In this document: positions 1 through 7,891 of the stretch, piece by piece
Numbering within the stretch: position 1 is the stretch's first letter
How the letters are laid out: each line of letters starts with the position of its first letter
From: JBFXAN01 sp050184225
Lineage (GTDB): Bacteria; Chloroflexota; Dehalococcoidia; CAUJGQ01
Length of the DNA stretch: 50,613 nucleotides
Reading direction: 5' to 3'
Assembly: GCA_050184225.1 (NCBI GenBank)
Contig: JBFXAN010000031.1
Location: forward strand, 1 to 50,613
Position numbers and translations under genes: made by a program
Notes under the pieces: model-generated
What the model was told of the DNA's origin: nothing
Seen by the model: only the letters and a program-made list of their open reading frames with translations
The model's database searches: none

Positions 1-910
1 CCGTGACCTCGCAGCAAAGCGACGCCGAGAAACTCTCCAAAATCGAGCTGCGGACGAGAAAGGCGCGTGTCCCTGCCGAAAGCCGGTCGAGCACTTCGCT
101 ACTCAGATAGTCGACGAGGTAGCGGTGGTCGCCGGCGAACGCTGCGATGAACGCGGAGGTATCCGGCCGGCCCCGCAGCGAGAGCGCCGCCAGGTACAAG
201 CCCGCGGCCCAGCCTTCCGTTCGGTCCGCCAGCCGGGCCAGGTCCGGCGCCGTCAGGTTCAGCGCCAACCGGTCGTTGAGCAGAGTCGCCGCTTCGACTT
301 CGGTGAAGCGCAGCGCGGCAGCGCGCAGCTCGGTGAGATTGCCACGGGCGCGGAGCGCCGCCAGCCCGAGGGGTGGGTCAGATCGAGTGGCGATCACCAG
401 ATGAATGTTGGATGGCAGGCGCCGGAGGAAAAACTCGAGCGAGGCATGGCACTCGGCGTTGGTCAACTCATGATAATCATCCAGCACCAACACCAGCGGT
501 TCAGGTAACGACCAGAGCTCATTGAGCAACCCCGGCAGCACCGTGCGTGTCAGGCTCACGCCCGGTCGAGCGAGCGCCGCCTGGCCGGCTTCGAATCCGG
601 TAGGGACGACGCGACGCAGGGCGTGGAGCACGTAGCTCCAGAAGACGACCGGGTCGTTGTCGCCTTCGTCCAACGACAGCCAGGCGGATCGCCGCCCACC
701 GGCACCCTGGGCGCACCATTCCGCCAAGAGCGTCGATTTGCCGAAGCCGGCGGGAGCTGCCACAAGCGTCAGTGGGCGCGCCGCGCCGTCATCGAGCGAT
801 CGGAGGAGTTGCGGTCGGGAGACGTGCTCGGGACGCGGCGTGGGCGGATGGAGCTTGGCCTCAAGGAATAGAGGACGGAGGAGTGACGCTGGATCGTCCG
901 CTGCCGCCAT
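1..910 (-). CDS. MalT/LuxR-type ATP-dependent transcriptional regulator, N-terminal part (cut by window edge)
   Basis: The minus-strand frame opens at ATG 910 and stays open to base 1, giving about 303 residues; the C-terminus lies outside the window. Visible features are a Walker A motif APAGFGKST at about residues 52-60, a Walker B-like stretch LVLVLDDYHEL at about 141-149, and an RSDPP segment typical of the MalT/LuxR STAND ATPase family. Such proteins normally continue into TPR repeats and a C-terminal LuxR helix-turn-helix that binds DNA, but that part is not visible. AAAGGA lies about 8 bases before the ATG. It is divergent from the small gene at 1175. Family assignment is confident; the target genes are unknown. 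Confidence 0.85.
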   Translation of the reverse strand, partial: MAAADDPASLLRPLFLEAKLHPPTPRPEHVSRPQLLRSLDDGAARPLTLVAAPAGFGKSTLLAEWCAQGAGGRRSAWLSLDEGDNDPVVFWSYVLHALRRVVPTGFEAGQAALARPGVSLTRTVLPGLLNELWSLPEPLVLVLDDYHELTNAECHASLEFFLRRLPSNIHLVIATRSDPPLGLAALRARGNLTELRAAALRFTEVEAATLLNDRLALNLTAPDLARLADRTEGWAAGLYLAALSLRGRPDTSAFIAAFAGDHRYLVDYLSSEVLDRLSAGTRAFLVRSSILESFSASLCCEVT

Positions 911-1027
911 GAACGGTCCTTTGCGATATCGGTGCGATCATTCGAAGCCCGTCTTCGCGACCCCGCATGACCCAGAGCAACGCACGCCACCGGCCCGCAT
1001 GGTAGCAGCGGCGACGCCGACCGGCAA

Positions 1028-1084
1028 CAGGTGAACCCGTCTCACCTGGGTGAAAGGCGAATCCGGGTGATGACAGTTCACCTG
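1028..1084. promoter_or_regulatory. Cluster of inverted GGTGA/TCACC motifs, possible operator
   Basis: In the divergent 264-base spacer, CAGGTGAAC (1028-1036) is repeated in inverted form as GTTCACCTG (1076-1084). Between them lies the small palindrome TCACC-TG-GGTGA (1042-1053). This looks like a set of binding sites for a dimeric regulator shared by the two divergent genes. It is inferred from symmetry only. Confidence 0.3.
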
Positions 1085-1174
1085 ACCTCCGTGGACCCTG
1101 CTCTGGACAGTCGGAATCCGGCGATGACACTCCTTCAATCGCGGAGGAGTGCAACGACTACGATCAGGAGGTAG

Positions 1175-1549
1175 ATGATGGGGTTCTTCAAACGGCTCTT
1201 CGGTGACAAGAAGCAGACAGCGCCGGGTTCGCCACCACAATCGTCGAGCAAACACGGCAATGAGGATCTGCTCAGCACCGTCAACGATGTCGAGTGTCCG
1301 CACATAGACCTCGGTCCTCACTGGGACAACGCGGCAGACCTGGGCAACATCGACAAGGCTTCAGGCTACAAGTGCGGCGGGTGCAATCGCCTCTTCAGCA
1401 TCGAGGAAGCGCGGGTGTTGCGCGAGACCGAAGTCACCCGCCTCACCTGGATGCAGGAGGGCCAACAGTCCACAGCGGCACCGGCGGACGGCCCACCATC
1501 GGCGGTGCCGCCGGGTGACGTGCCCTCCGCCCAGAAGCGAGATGGCTGA
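1175..1549 (+). CDS. Small hypothetical protein with a cysteine/histidine knuckle
   Basis: 124 residues. AGGAGG lies a few bases upstream of ATG 1175; a second ATG directly follows at 1178. The N-terminus (GFFKRLFGDKK) is a short amphipathic basic stretch, then a polar linker, then a conserved-looking core with ECPH and KCGGC about 30 residues apart, ending NRLFSIEEA. The Cys/His spacing suggests a zinc knuckle, but I do not recognise the family. The C-terminal 25 residues are Pro/Ala-rich and probably disordered. It is divergent from the MalT-like regulator and lies about 120 bases upstream of the MFS gene. No function is assigned. Confidence 0.7.
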   Translation: MMGFFKRLFGDKKQTAPGSPPQSSSKHGNEDLLSTVNDVECPHIDLGPHWDNAADLGNIDKASGYKCGGCNRLFSIEEARVLRETEVTRLTWMQEGQQSTAAPADGPPSAVPPGDVPSAQKRDG

Positions 1550-1603
1550 ACGTTCCGAGAGCAGGGTCATTCCCGAGCGTCGCCTGCGTGACACGGCTCA
1601 CGG

Positions 1604-1649
1604 TAGACAGCCGGGCCAGCTCGGTTATAATACGATACAGTATCGTATT
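1604..1649 (+). promoter_or_regulatory. Promoter with overlapping TetR-type operator for the MFS/TetR pair
   Basis: A -35-like TAGACA (1604-1609) is followed after 16 bases by a perfect -10 TATAAT (1626-1631). A perfect palindrome with 9-base arms, AATACGATA (1629-1637) and TATCGTATT (1641-1649), spacer CAG, starts inside the -10 and runs over the expected transcription start. This is the classic geometry of a TetR-family repressor site, and a TetR gene is translationally coupled downstream. The sites are seen directly; the identity of the binding protein is inferred. Confidence 0.75.
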
Positions 1650-1667
1650 CATATCGAGGTGCCCGTC

Positions 1668-3278
1668 ATGACCGCGGCTCCAGCGTATACAGAGACGACA
1701 ACCTATCGGCGACGCTGGTGGACGCTGGCGGTGCTCAGCGTCAGCCTCGTGATCATCGGGCTGGACAACACGATCCTCAACATCGCCCTCCCCACGCTCC
1801 AGCGGGAGTTCAATGCGTCGGCCTCCTCATTGCAATGGATGGTCGACGCCTACATCCTCGTCTTTGCCGGTCTGCTGCTGACGATGGGCGCCACCGGCGA
1901 CCGCTACGGCCGGCGGCTCGCGCTGCAAGCGGGACTCGTCATCTTCGGCCTCGCCAGTCTGTTCGCGGCCTACGCCCAATCCGCTGAACAACTGATCGCC
2001 GCGCGGGCGGTGATGGGCATCGGCGGCGCCCTGATCATGCCGTCCACCCTCTCGGTGATCGTCGATGTCTTCCCGCGTGAGGAGCGCGGCAAGGCGATCG
2101 GCATCTGGGCGGGCATGGCGGCGGTGGGCATCGCCGTCGGTCCGGTGCTCGGCGGCTGGCTGCTTGAACGCTTCTGGTGGGGGTCCGTCTTCTTCATCAA
2201 CGTGCCGATCGTGCTCGCCGCCCTCGTTGCCGGGATGTTCTTGGTGCCGGAGAGCCGCGATCCGGAGGCGACCCGCCTCGACCTCCCCGGCGCCGCTCTC
2301 TCGATGGGCGCTCTCGCCACGCTGATCTACGCGATCATCGAGGCGCCGGCGAGGGGCTGGCTCGACCCGTTCGTCATCGCCGCGTTCGCGGTCGCCTTCC
2401 TCCTCTCCGCCGCCTTCATCCTCTGGGAACTGCGGACCGCGACGCCGATGCTGGACATGCGTCTCTTCACCCGGCGCCGCTTCTCGACCGGGTCGGCGGC
2501 GATCGCACTCGCCTTCCTCGCCCTCTTCGGCACGCTCTTCCTGCTCACCCAATACCTCCAGTTCGTGCGCGGCTACTCCGCCTTCGATGCGGGACTACGG
2601 CTGACGCCGCTAGCGCTGGGCATGATGGCCGGAGCGGCGAATAGTCACCGTCTCGTCGCCAGATTCGGCAGCAAGCTGGTGATCGCCGGCGGCCTCACCG
2701 TGATCGCCCTGACGCTCGTGGCGCTGTCGTTCCTCAGCGCGGACACGCCGTACTGGGTGATCGCCACCGGCCTCGTCTTCCTCGCTCTGGGGATGGCGAA
2801 CACGATGGCCCCTGCCACCGACGCGGTGATGGGCGCCGTGCCGGAGGCGAAAGCGGGCGTCGGCTCGGCGATGAACGACACCACCCGCCAGGTGGGCGGC
2901 GCGCTCGGCGTCGCCCTCCTCGGCTCGCTGGTCAACGCCGCCTACTCCTCCACGATGGCAGACCCCGCGTCGGCACTGCCCCCAGCCGCCGGCGACGCTG
3001 CCCGCAATTCGGTCGGCGCTGCGATCCAGGTCGCGGCCCAGGTGGGCGGTCCCGCCGGCGATGCCCTCCGCACCGCGGCGGCCGGCGCCTTCGTCGATGC
3101 GCTCGGTGCGGCGCTGCTTGTGGCGGCGGCAGTCTCGTTCGCCGGCGCGCTGCTCGTGCTCCGGTTCATGCCGGCCCGTGATCCGGCCATGCCGATCGAT
3201 ACAACCACAGAGGATCGTTCCGCGGCCGGTGCGCTACAGTGGGGAGCAGAGGGACGCGAGGCCCCGTCTGCACGATGA
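1668..3278 (+). CDS. MFS transporter, DHA2 family (14-TM drug:H+ antiporter)
   Basis: 536 residues from ATG 1668. An in-frame upstream extension to 1515 exists but would read through the promoter and operator, so it is rejected. The first helix carries motif LDNTILNIALP (about 32-42, DHA2 motif D1). Motif A GATGDRYGRR follows at about 74-83 in the loop after TM2, and a motif C-like GIAVGPVLGGWL lies in TM5. Length and hydrophobic pattern fit 14 helices. The family exports drugs, dyes or toxic metabolites at the inner membrane using the proton gradient; the substrate cannot be read from sequence. Its stop overlaps the start of the TetR gene (ATGA), so the two form one operon. Confidence 0.9.
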   Translation: MTAAPAYTETTTYRRRWWTLAVLSVSLVIIGLDNTILNIALPTLQREFNASASSLQWMVDAYILVFAGLLLTMGATGDRYGRRLALQAGLVIFGLASLFAAYAQSAEQLIAARAVMGIGGALIMPSTLSVIVDVFPREERGKAIGIWAGMAAVGIAVGPVLGGWLLERFWWGSVFFINVPIVLAALVAGMFLVPESRDPEATRLDLPGAALSMGALATLIYAIIEAPARGWLDPFVIAAFAVAFLLSAAFILWELRTATPMLDMRLFTRRRFSTGSAAIALAFLALFGTLFLLTQYLQFVRGYSAFDAGLRLTPLALGMMAGAANSHRLVARFGSKLVIAGGLTVIALTLVALSFLSADTPYWVIATGLVFLALGMANTMAPATDAVMGAVPEAKAGVGSAMNDTTRQVGGALGVALLGSLVNAAYSSTMADPASALPPAAGDAARNSVGAAIQVAAQVGGPAGDALRTAAAGAFVDALGAALLVAAAVSFAGALLVLRFMPARDPAMPIDTTTEDRSAAGALQWGAEGREAPSAR

Positions 3279-3910
3279 CTGCTGAAATCGAAACGGCAGA
3301 TCCCGCTCCGCGGGCGCCCGGGCGCCCGCGGAGCGCCGCCGCCGACCGCCGGATCCTCGATGCCGCGCTCCGCTTGTTGCTGGAGGTGGGCTATACCGGA
3401 CTCTCTCTCGAAGGCGTCGCCGCCGCTGCCGGCGTCGGCAAGACGACGATCTACCGCCGTTACCACGACAAGCGCGAACTGGCGGCGGCGGCCGTCTCCG
3501 GCTTCGTCGAGGACGTGGCCCCCTCCTTCGACACGGGCGACGCCCGCGCCGACCTGCTCGCCACGGCGTCGCGGTTGTACGAGATCCTCTCAGGAATGGG
3601 ATTCTTCCGGATGATGGGAACGCTGCTCGTCGAGGAACGCCGCAACCCCGAACTGCTTGAGCGGTTTCGCGAGCGCGTGATTCAACCCAACCGGGCGCGC
3701 ATCCGTACGATCCTCGAAGCCGCCCAACGGCGCGGTGATGTGCGGCCGGACGCCGACCTGGAGATTGCGGTCGACACATTCGCGGGCGCGCTGATCGCAC
3801 GGCACCTCACCGGCCCCGAACCCTCGCCCGCCTGGATGCAGGTGCTGATCGACCAGATCTGGCACGGCATCGCCATCGATCCCCGCGAACCACACTCAAC
3901 CAGGATGTGA
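3275..3910 (+). CDS. TetR/AcrR family transcriptional regulator
   Basis: 211 residues from ATG 3275, which overlaps the MFS stop as ATGA. The in-frame upstream start at 3239 lies inside the MFS gene and is less likely. The N-terminus has a basic GRPRS stretch. A TetR helix-turn-helix follows at about residues 45-66, including GVGKTTIYRRYHDK. The C-terminal half is the usual divergent ligand-binding domain. It most likely represses its own operon through the palindrome at 1629-1649 and releases it when a substrate of the transporter binds. Confidence 0.9.
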   Translation: MTAEIETADPAPRAPGRPRSAAADRRILDAALRLLLEVGYTGLSLEGVAAAAGVGKTTIYRRYHDKRELAAAAVSGFVEDVAPSFDTGDARADLLATASRLYEILSGMGFFRMMGTLLVEERRNPELLERFRERVIQPNRARIRTILEAAQRRGDVRPDADLEIAVDTFAGALIARHLTGPEPSPAWMQVLIDQIWHGIAIDPREPHSTRM

Positions 3911-3911
3911 T

Positions 3912-4349
3912 ATGGAAATCGACTTCCTCATCCTCGCCGACGCCGCACAGGTGGCCGAAGGAAAGCTCTACCTGCTCGGCGGCGGCTGGGACCGGATGGC
4001 CATCAACGTTTTACCGGCGGTCCAAACGGTCGGCATCGCCGTCGGCGTGATTGTTCCCTGGAACGAAACCAACACCACACACACCCTCCGGCTGACGATC
4101 GAGGACGAGGACGGGGCGACCATCCTCCAGCCGGTCGACGTGCAACTGGAGATCGGCCGCCCGGCCGGACTCACCGCCGGCTCGGATCAACGCATCACCG
4201 TCGCCTTCAATGCCCACCTGGGCCTCTCGAAACTGGGCGGCTACGCGATCACCGCCGAACTGGAAACCGGCGCCCAGAAGCGACTCCGCTTCGGCGTCAC
4301 CCCCGGCCCGCAGTTCCGCCAGGACTCTCCACCACGGGCAGGCGAGTGA
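3912..4349 (+). CDS. DUF6941-like protein of unknown function
   Basis: 145 residues, starting one base after the TetR stop, so probably co-transcribed. It opens MEIDFLILADAAQVAEGKLY and continues LLGGGWDR, which resembles the DUF6941 family: small soluble proteins with no known activity and predicted mostly beta. No catalytic motif, signal peptide or membrane segment is seen. The C-terminal 10 residues are polar. The family name is from memory of the N-terminal pattern, so it is moderate confidence; that it is a real gene is well supported by spacing and codon use. Confidence 0.7.
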   Translation: MEIDFLILADAAQVAEGKLYLLGGGWDRMAINVLPAVQTVGIAVGVIVPWNETNTTHTLRLTIEDEDGATILQPVDVQLEIGRPAGLTAGSDQRITVAFNAHLGLSKLGGYAITAELETGAQKRLRFGVTPGPQFRQDSPPRAGE

Positions 4350-4511
4350 CCAGCAACACGCCCTCTCCTTCGAAGGAATCATTCGACATTACGATCCAGA
4401 AAGGTCGTGCAATCGCACCATCGGCACACGTATACTGCCCCTGACGCACATTTGCGTGTCCGTGGTTATGAGGTTGTATCGCGTTTCGTTCGCTCGGAAG
4501 GAGCAAGGGCC

Positions 4512-4943
4512 ATGCGTGATCCAAGTATTGCGATGCCGGGAGATGTCGCCGGCTTTGCCATCGCCGGTGTCGGCTCCCGATTCATCGCGCTCTTGATTGA
4601 TGGCGTCATCCTGGGCGCCATCGGAGGGGTGATCGCCCTGATCGTCGACGGTGATCCCGCCTCCACGAGCGGACCCTCATACTTGCTCAGCATCGTGATC
4701 AGCGCCGCGTATTTCATCGGCCTGATCGGAAGCTCCGGCATGACCCTCGGCGGTCGTGTGCTCGGCGTCAAGGTCGTCGACCGCGACGGACAGCAACCGT
4801 CCTATGGAACGGCGGCGATCCGCTGGATCGGCTCCTACGTCTCGGCCTTCATCATCTTCATCGGCTACATCATGGCCTTCTGGGACAAGAAAAAGCAGAC
4901 GCTCCACGACAAGATGGCGAGCACGCTCGTGGTCAAGGTGTAG
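4512..4943 (+). CDS. RDD family membrane protein
   Basis: 143 residues from ATG 4512, with GGAAGGAGC upstream; the longer in-frame start at 4407 has no ribosome binding site. The RDD signature is visible: GSRFIALLIDG in the first helix (Arg and Asp) and TLGGRVLGVKVVDRDG after the second hydrophobic segment. Three hydrophobic stretches lie at about 15-40, 55-75 and 105-125. The protein ends KKQTLHDKMASTLVV, the usual RDD tail. RDD proteins are small inner-membrane proteins of poorly known function, some linked to ion exchange. It converges on metK, with repeat element A between them. Confidence 0.85.
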   Translation: MRDPSIAMPGDVAGFAIAGVGSRFIALLIDGVILGAIGGVIALIVDGDPASTSGPSYLLSIVISAAYFIGLIGSSGMTLGGRVLGVKVVDRDGQQPSYGTAAIRWIGSYVSAFIIFIGYIMAFWDKKKQTLHDKMASTLVVKV

Positions 4944-4950
4944 GCCGGAT

Positions 4951-5114
4951 TACCTCTCCCCCGACCCCTCCCCTCGCAGGGGAGGGGAGCCTCACTCAAC
5001 CGTAGTGTGCCAATGCAAGCCATGCCACCGCCAAACCATCACGAGGATGACGCTGGCACCCCTCCCCGATCAGAACTCCCCTCCCCTGCGAGGGGAGGGG
5101 CCGGGGGAGAGGTA
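4951..5114. repeat. Long inverted-repeat element A (164 bp)
   Basis: Two ~39-base arms (4951-4990 and 5076-5114) are near-perfect reverse complements with one visible mismatch. Each arm is itself a hairpin around CCCCTCGCAGGGG. The ~85-base interior matches element B (10738-10901) in reverse orientation, including a stretch around GATGACGCTGGCACC. It lies 7 bases after the RDD stop and 2 bases before the metK stop, filling the whole convergent gap. It could serve as a bidirectional terminator or mRNA end. Confidence 0.85.
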
Positions 5115-5116
5115 GC

Positions 5117-6370
5117 CTATCGCGCCGCCGCCTCTTCCATCCCGATATCCGCCTTGATCGCCTCGACCTTGTCCAGTCGCTCCCAGGGGAGATCGATGTC
5201 GTCGCGGCCGAAGTGGCCGAATGCGGCCGTCTGCTTGTAGATCGGCCGGCGCAGATCCAGGTGCTGGATGATCGCTGCCGGGCGCAGGTCGAAGTGCTTC
5301 TTCACCAGTTCGGCGATCGCCTCGTCCGGGATGATGCCGGTGCCGAACGTCTCGACCGAGACGCTGGTCGGCTCGGCCTTGCCGATCGCATACGAAACCA
5401 GAAGCTCGACCCGGTCGGCGACGCCGGCGGCGACGAGGTTCTTCGCCACCCAGCGGGCTGCGTAGGCGGCGGAACGGTCGACCTTCGTCGGATCCTTGCC
5501 GCTGAAGGCGCCGCCGCCGTGCCGGGCGATGCCGCCGTAGGTGTCGACGATGATCTTGCGTCCGGTGACGCCCGCGTCGCCCATCGGGCCGCCGATCACG
5601 AAGCGGCCGGACGGGTTGATGTAGATCTTCGTCTCCTCGTCGATCAGATCCGCCGGAACCACGGACCGGATCACCTTCTCCGTCAGTTCCGCCGTCAGCA
5701 GTTCCTGGACGCGATCAGGGTCGGATTCGCCGTTGATGACCGGGTCGTGCTGCGTCGAGATCACGAGGGCGTCCACCCGCCGCGGTTTGCCGTAGGCATA
5801 CTCGACCGTCACCTGCGACTTGCCGTCCGGCCGGACGAACGGCAGCGTGCCGTCCCGCCGCAGATCGGAAAGCCGCCGCACCAGCTTGTGCGCCAGCGAG
5901 ATCGTCAGCGGCATGTACTCGTCCGTCTCCGTGCAGGCGAAGCCGACCATCATCCCCTGGTCGCCGGCCCCCTGCAACTCGAACGGGTCGACCTCACCGG
6001 CGGCGATCCGCGCCTCCAGCGCCTTGTCGACGCCGCCGGCGATATCGGGCGACTGCCCCTTGATGCTGACCATCACGCCGCAGGTCTCCGCGTCGAAGCC
6101 GAAGTCGGCGTTGGTGTAGCCGATCGACGCGATCGTGTGCCGGACCAGGTGGGGAATGTCGGCCCAGGCATCGGTCGTAATCTCGCCCATCACCACGACC
6201 AGACCGGTGGTGACCGCCGTCTCGCAGGCGACCCGCGCCATCGGGTCCAGCCCGATCAGCGCATCGAGCACCGCATCAGAAACCTGATCGCAGAGCTTAT
6301 CCGGATGTCCCTCCGTAACCGACTCCGAGGTCAGCATGAGGGACGGGGCCGTCATAAACGTCGTTGCCAT
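5117..6370 (-). CDS. metK: S-adenosylmethionine synthetase
   Basis: 417 residues, a little longer than the usual 380-400. It makes SAM from methionine and ATP. Diagnostic motifs are SVTEGHPDKLCDQ (about 17-29), GAGDQGMMVGFA, FVIGGPMGDAGVTGRK and the phosphate loop HGGGAFSGKDPTKVDRS. Start ATG 6370 is chosen because AAGGAG precedes it and the frame upstream (to 6442) reads through a palindromic repeat. It is the last gene of the riboswitch-controlled SAM recycling operon, after ahcY, with the repeat at 6391-6494 between them. Confidence 0.97.
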   Translation of the reverse strand: MATTFMTAPSLMLTSESVTEGHPDKLCDQVSDAVLDALIGLDPMARVACETAVTTGLVVVMGEITTDAWADIPHLVRHTIASIGYTNADFGFDAETCGVMVSIKGQSPDIAGGVDKALEARIAAGEVDPFELQGAGDQGMMVGFACTETDEYMPLTISLAHKLVRRLSDLRRDGTLPFVRPDGKSQVTVEYAYGKPRRVDALVISTQHDPVINGESDPDRVQELLTAELTEKVIRSVVPADLIDEETKIYINPSGRFVIGGPMGDAGVTGRKIIVDTYGGIARHGGGAFSGKDPTKVDRSAAYAARWVAKNLVAAGVADRVELLVSYAIGKAEPTSVSVETFGTGIIPDEAIAELVKKHFDLRPAAIIQHLDLRRPIYKQTAAFGHFGRDDIDLPWERLDKVEAIKADIGMEEAAAR

Positions 6371-6384
6371 ATGGACTCCTTCCT
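6363..6384 (-). promoter_or_regulatory. Translation initiation region of metK, identical to that of ahcY
   Basis: These 22 bases (SD AGGAAGGAG, spacer TCCAT, ATG and the next codons) are identical to 7776-7797 in front of ahcY. Outside this block the two leaders differ. Confidence 0.7.
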
Positions 6385-6390
6385 CAGATG

Positions 6391-6494
6391 ACCGACTTTC
6401 AACACAAAGAATCAAAGAGAACAAAGGGCACAAAGCATTCATGAAAGACTTTGCGGTCTTTGCGTTCCTTTGCTCCTTCGTGTTGAAAGTCGGT
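6391..6494. repeat. Palindromic repeat between ahcY and metK
   Basis: The ends ACCGACTTTCAACAC (6391-6405) and GTGTTGAAAGTCGGT (6480-6494) are exact reverse complements. The interior consists of degenerate CAAAG-type words (left) matched by CTTTG words (right), so the ~104-base unit folds as one long imperfect hairpin. It occupies most of the ahcY-metK gap. Confidence 0.75.
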
Positions 6495-6511
6495 ATGACA
6501 GTCTCATCGTC

Positions 6512-7783
6512 CTACGTCCCGCTCTCCCAGGACGACAGGTACGCTTCCTGCTCAGCCGTAAGCGTGTCGATGCCGATGCCCATCGCCGTCAGCTTCAGGC
6601 GGGCGACCTCGCGATCGATATCCTTCGGTACATCGTGAACGCCGACGGCGATCTTGCCGTCGTTGAGGACGAGATGCTCGACCGAGAGCGCCTGGTTGGC
6701 GAAGGACATATCCATCACGCTCGCCGGGTGGCCCTCGGCGGCGGCGAGGTTGATCAGACGGCCCTCGCCCAGCAAGAAGACCTTGCGGCCGTCGCCGAGC
6801 GTGAACTCCTCGACGAACGGGCGGATCTCGCGGCGGCCCTCTGCCATCGACTCCAGCGCCTTGATGTTGATCTCGTCGTTGAAGTGACCGGAGTTGGCGA
6901 CGATCGCGCCGTCTTTGATTACCTCAAGATGGGTGCGGTCGATCACGTTCACGTCGCCGGTGACGGTACAGAAGATGTCGCCGACCTCCGCCGCCTCCGC
7001 CATCGGCATCACGCGGAAGCCGTCCATCACCGCCTCGAGCGCGCGGATCGGATCGACCTCGGTAACGATCACCTGGGCGCCGAGGCCGCGGGCGCGGGAG
7101 GCGAAGCCCCGGCCGCACCAGCCGTACCCGGCGACGACGACGTTCTTGCCGGCGAAGAGCACGTTCGTCGCGCGGATGATCCCGTCGAGCGTGCTCTGGC
7201 CGGTGCCGTAGCGGTTGTCGAACATGTGCTTGGTGTCGGCCTCGTTCACCGCGATGATCGGATAGCGCAACACCCCGGCGCTGTTCATGCCCCGCAGCCG
7301 GATCACACCGGTCGTCGTCTCCTCGGTACCGCCCTTGACCGTGCCGAGCAGTTCCTTCCGCTCCTTGTGCAGCATCGCCACCAGGTCGCAGCCGTCATCC
7401 ATCGTCAATTGCGGCTGCGCGTCAAGCACCGCCCCCAGATGTCGGTAATACGTGTCGTTGTCCTCACCTTTGATCGCGTAGGTGGGGATGCCGTACTCGG
7501 CGCTCAGCGCGGCGGCGGCTTCATCCTGCGTCGAAAGCGGGTTCGAGGCGCAGAGCACGACGTCGGCGCCACCCTCCTTCAGCGCCAGCATCAGGTTGGC
7601 GGTCTCGGTCGTGACGTGCAGACAGGCGCCGATCCGCACACCCTTCAGTGGCTGCTCCTTCGCAAACCGCTCCCGGATCAGCTTCGTGACCGGCATCTCC
7701 CGCGCCGCCCACTCGATCCGGTTCACACCATCACGCGCGAGCCGCACATCCCGGACATCGCCGTTCACTGACTGGGTTGCCAT
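6512..7783 (-). CDS. ahcY: Adenosylhomocysteinase (SAH hydrolase)
   Basis: 423 residues. It cleaves S-adenosylhomocysteine to adenosine and homocysteine using bound NAD. Visible are MTKLIRERFAKEQPLKG-like N-terminal family sequence, DDGCDLVAMLH, the Rossmann motif GYGWCGRGFASRARGLGAQ with the following acidic VTEVDP, NSGHFNDEI, and the C-terminal HLVLNDGK-type region. The length suits the bacterial/archaeal form without the ~40-residue insertion. Start ATG 7783 has AGGAAGGAG upstream. It is the fifth gene of the SAM operon; its adenosine product is a candidate substrate for the PfkB kinase upstream. Confidence 0.96.
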   Translation of the reverse strand: MATQSVNGDVRDVRLARDGVNRIEWAAREMPVTKLIRERFAKEQPLKGVRIGACLHVTTETANLMLALKEGGADVVLCASNPLSTQDEAAAALSAEYGIPTYAIKGEDNDTYYRHLGAVLDAQPQLTMDDGCDLVAMLHKERKELLGTVKGGTEETTTGVIRLRGMNSAGVLRYPIIAVNEADTKHMFDNRYGTGQSTLDGIIRATNVLFAGKNVVVAGYGWCGRGFASRARGLGAQVIVTEVDPIRALEAVMDGFRVMPMAEAAEVGDIFCTVTGDVNVIDRTHLEVIKDGAIVANSGHFNDEINIKALESMAEGRREIRPFVEEFTLGDGRKVFLLGEGRLINLAAAEGHPASVMDMSFANQALSVEHLVLNDGKIAVGVHDVPKDIDREVARLKLTAMGIGIDTLTAEQEAYLSSWESGT

Positions 7784-7797
7784 ATGGACTCCTTCCT
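7776..7797 (-). promoter_or_regulatory. Translation initiation region of ahcY, identical to that of metK
   Basis: 22 bases identical to 6363-6384, with the same SD, spacer and first codons. The start of the gene at 18106 shares the central 11 bases (GTTGCCATATG on the plus strand). Confidence 0.7.
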
Positions 7798-7813
7798 AAG
7801 GGACCGTCTTGTT

Positions 7814-7879
7814 GAACCGCAGAGACGCAGAGATTTCTCTTTACTTGATCACTCTGTGTCCTCTGCGTCTCTGCGGTTC
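7814..7879. repeat. Palindromic repeat between GNAT gene and ahcY
   Basis: GAACCGCAGAGACGCAGAG (7814-7832) and its exact reverse complement (7861-7879) flank a 28-base loop. The arms are built from the word CGCAGAGA. It fills most of the gap in front of ahcY. Confidence 0.8.
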
Positions 7880-7891
7880 ATTCGGCACTCG

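Noticed and set aside
6391..6494. Possible second riboswitch directly before metK
   Set aside because: The structure is a single long palindrome of repeated words and lacks any conserved SAM or SAH aptamer block.
5213..7771. Long plus-strand open frames opposite metK and ahcY
   Set aside because: Both are shadows of strongly conserved genes on the other strand with no ribosome binding site or protein-like pattern.
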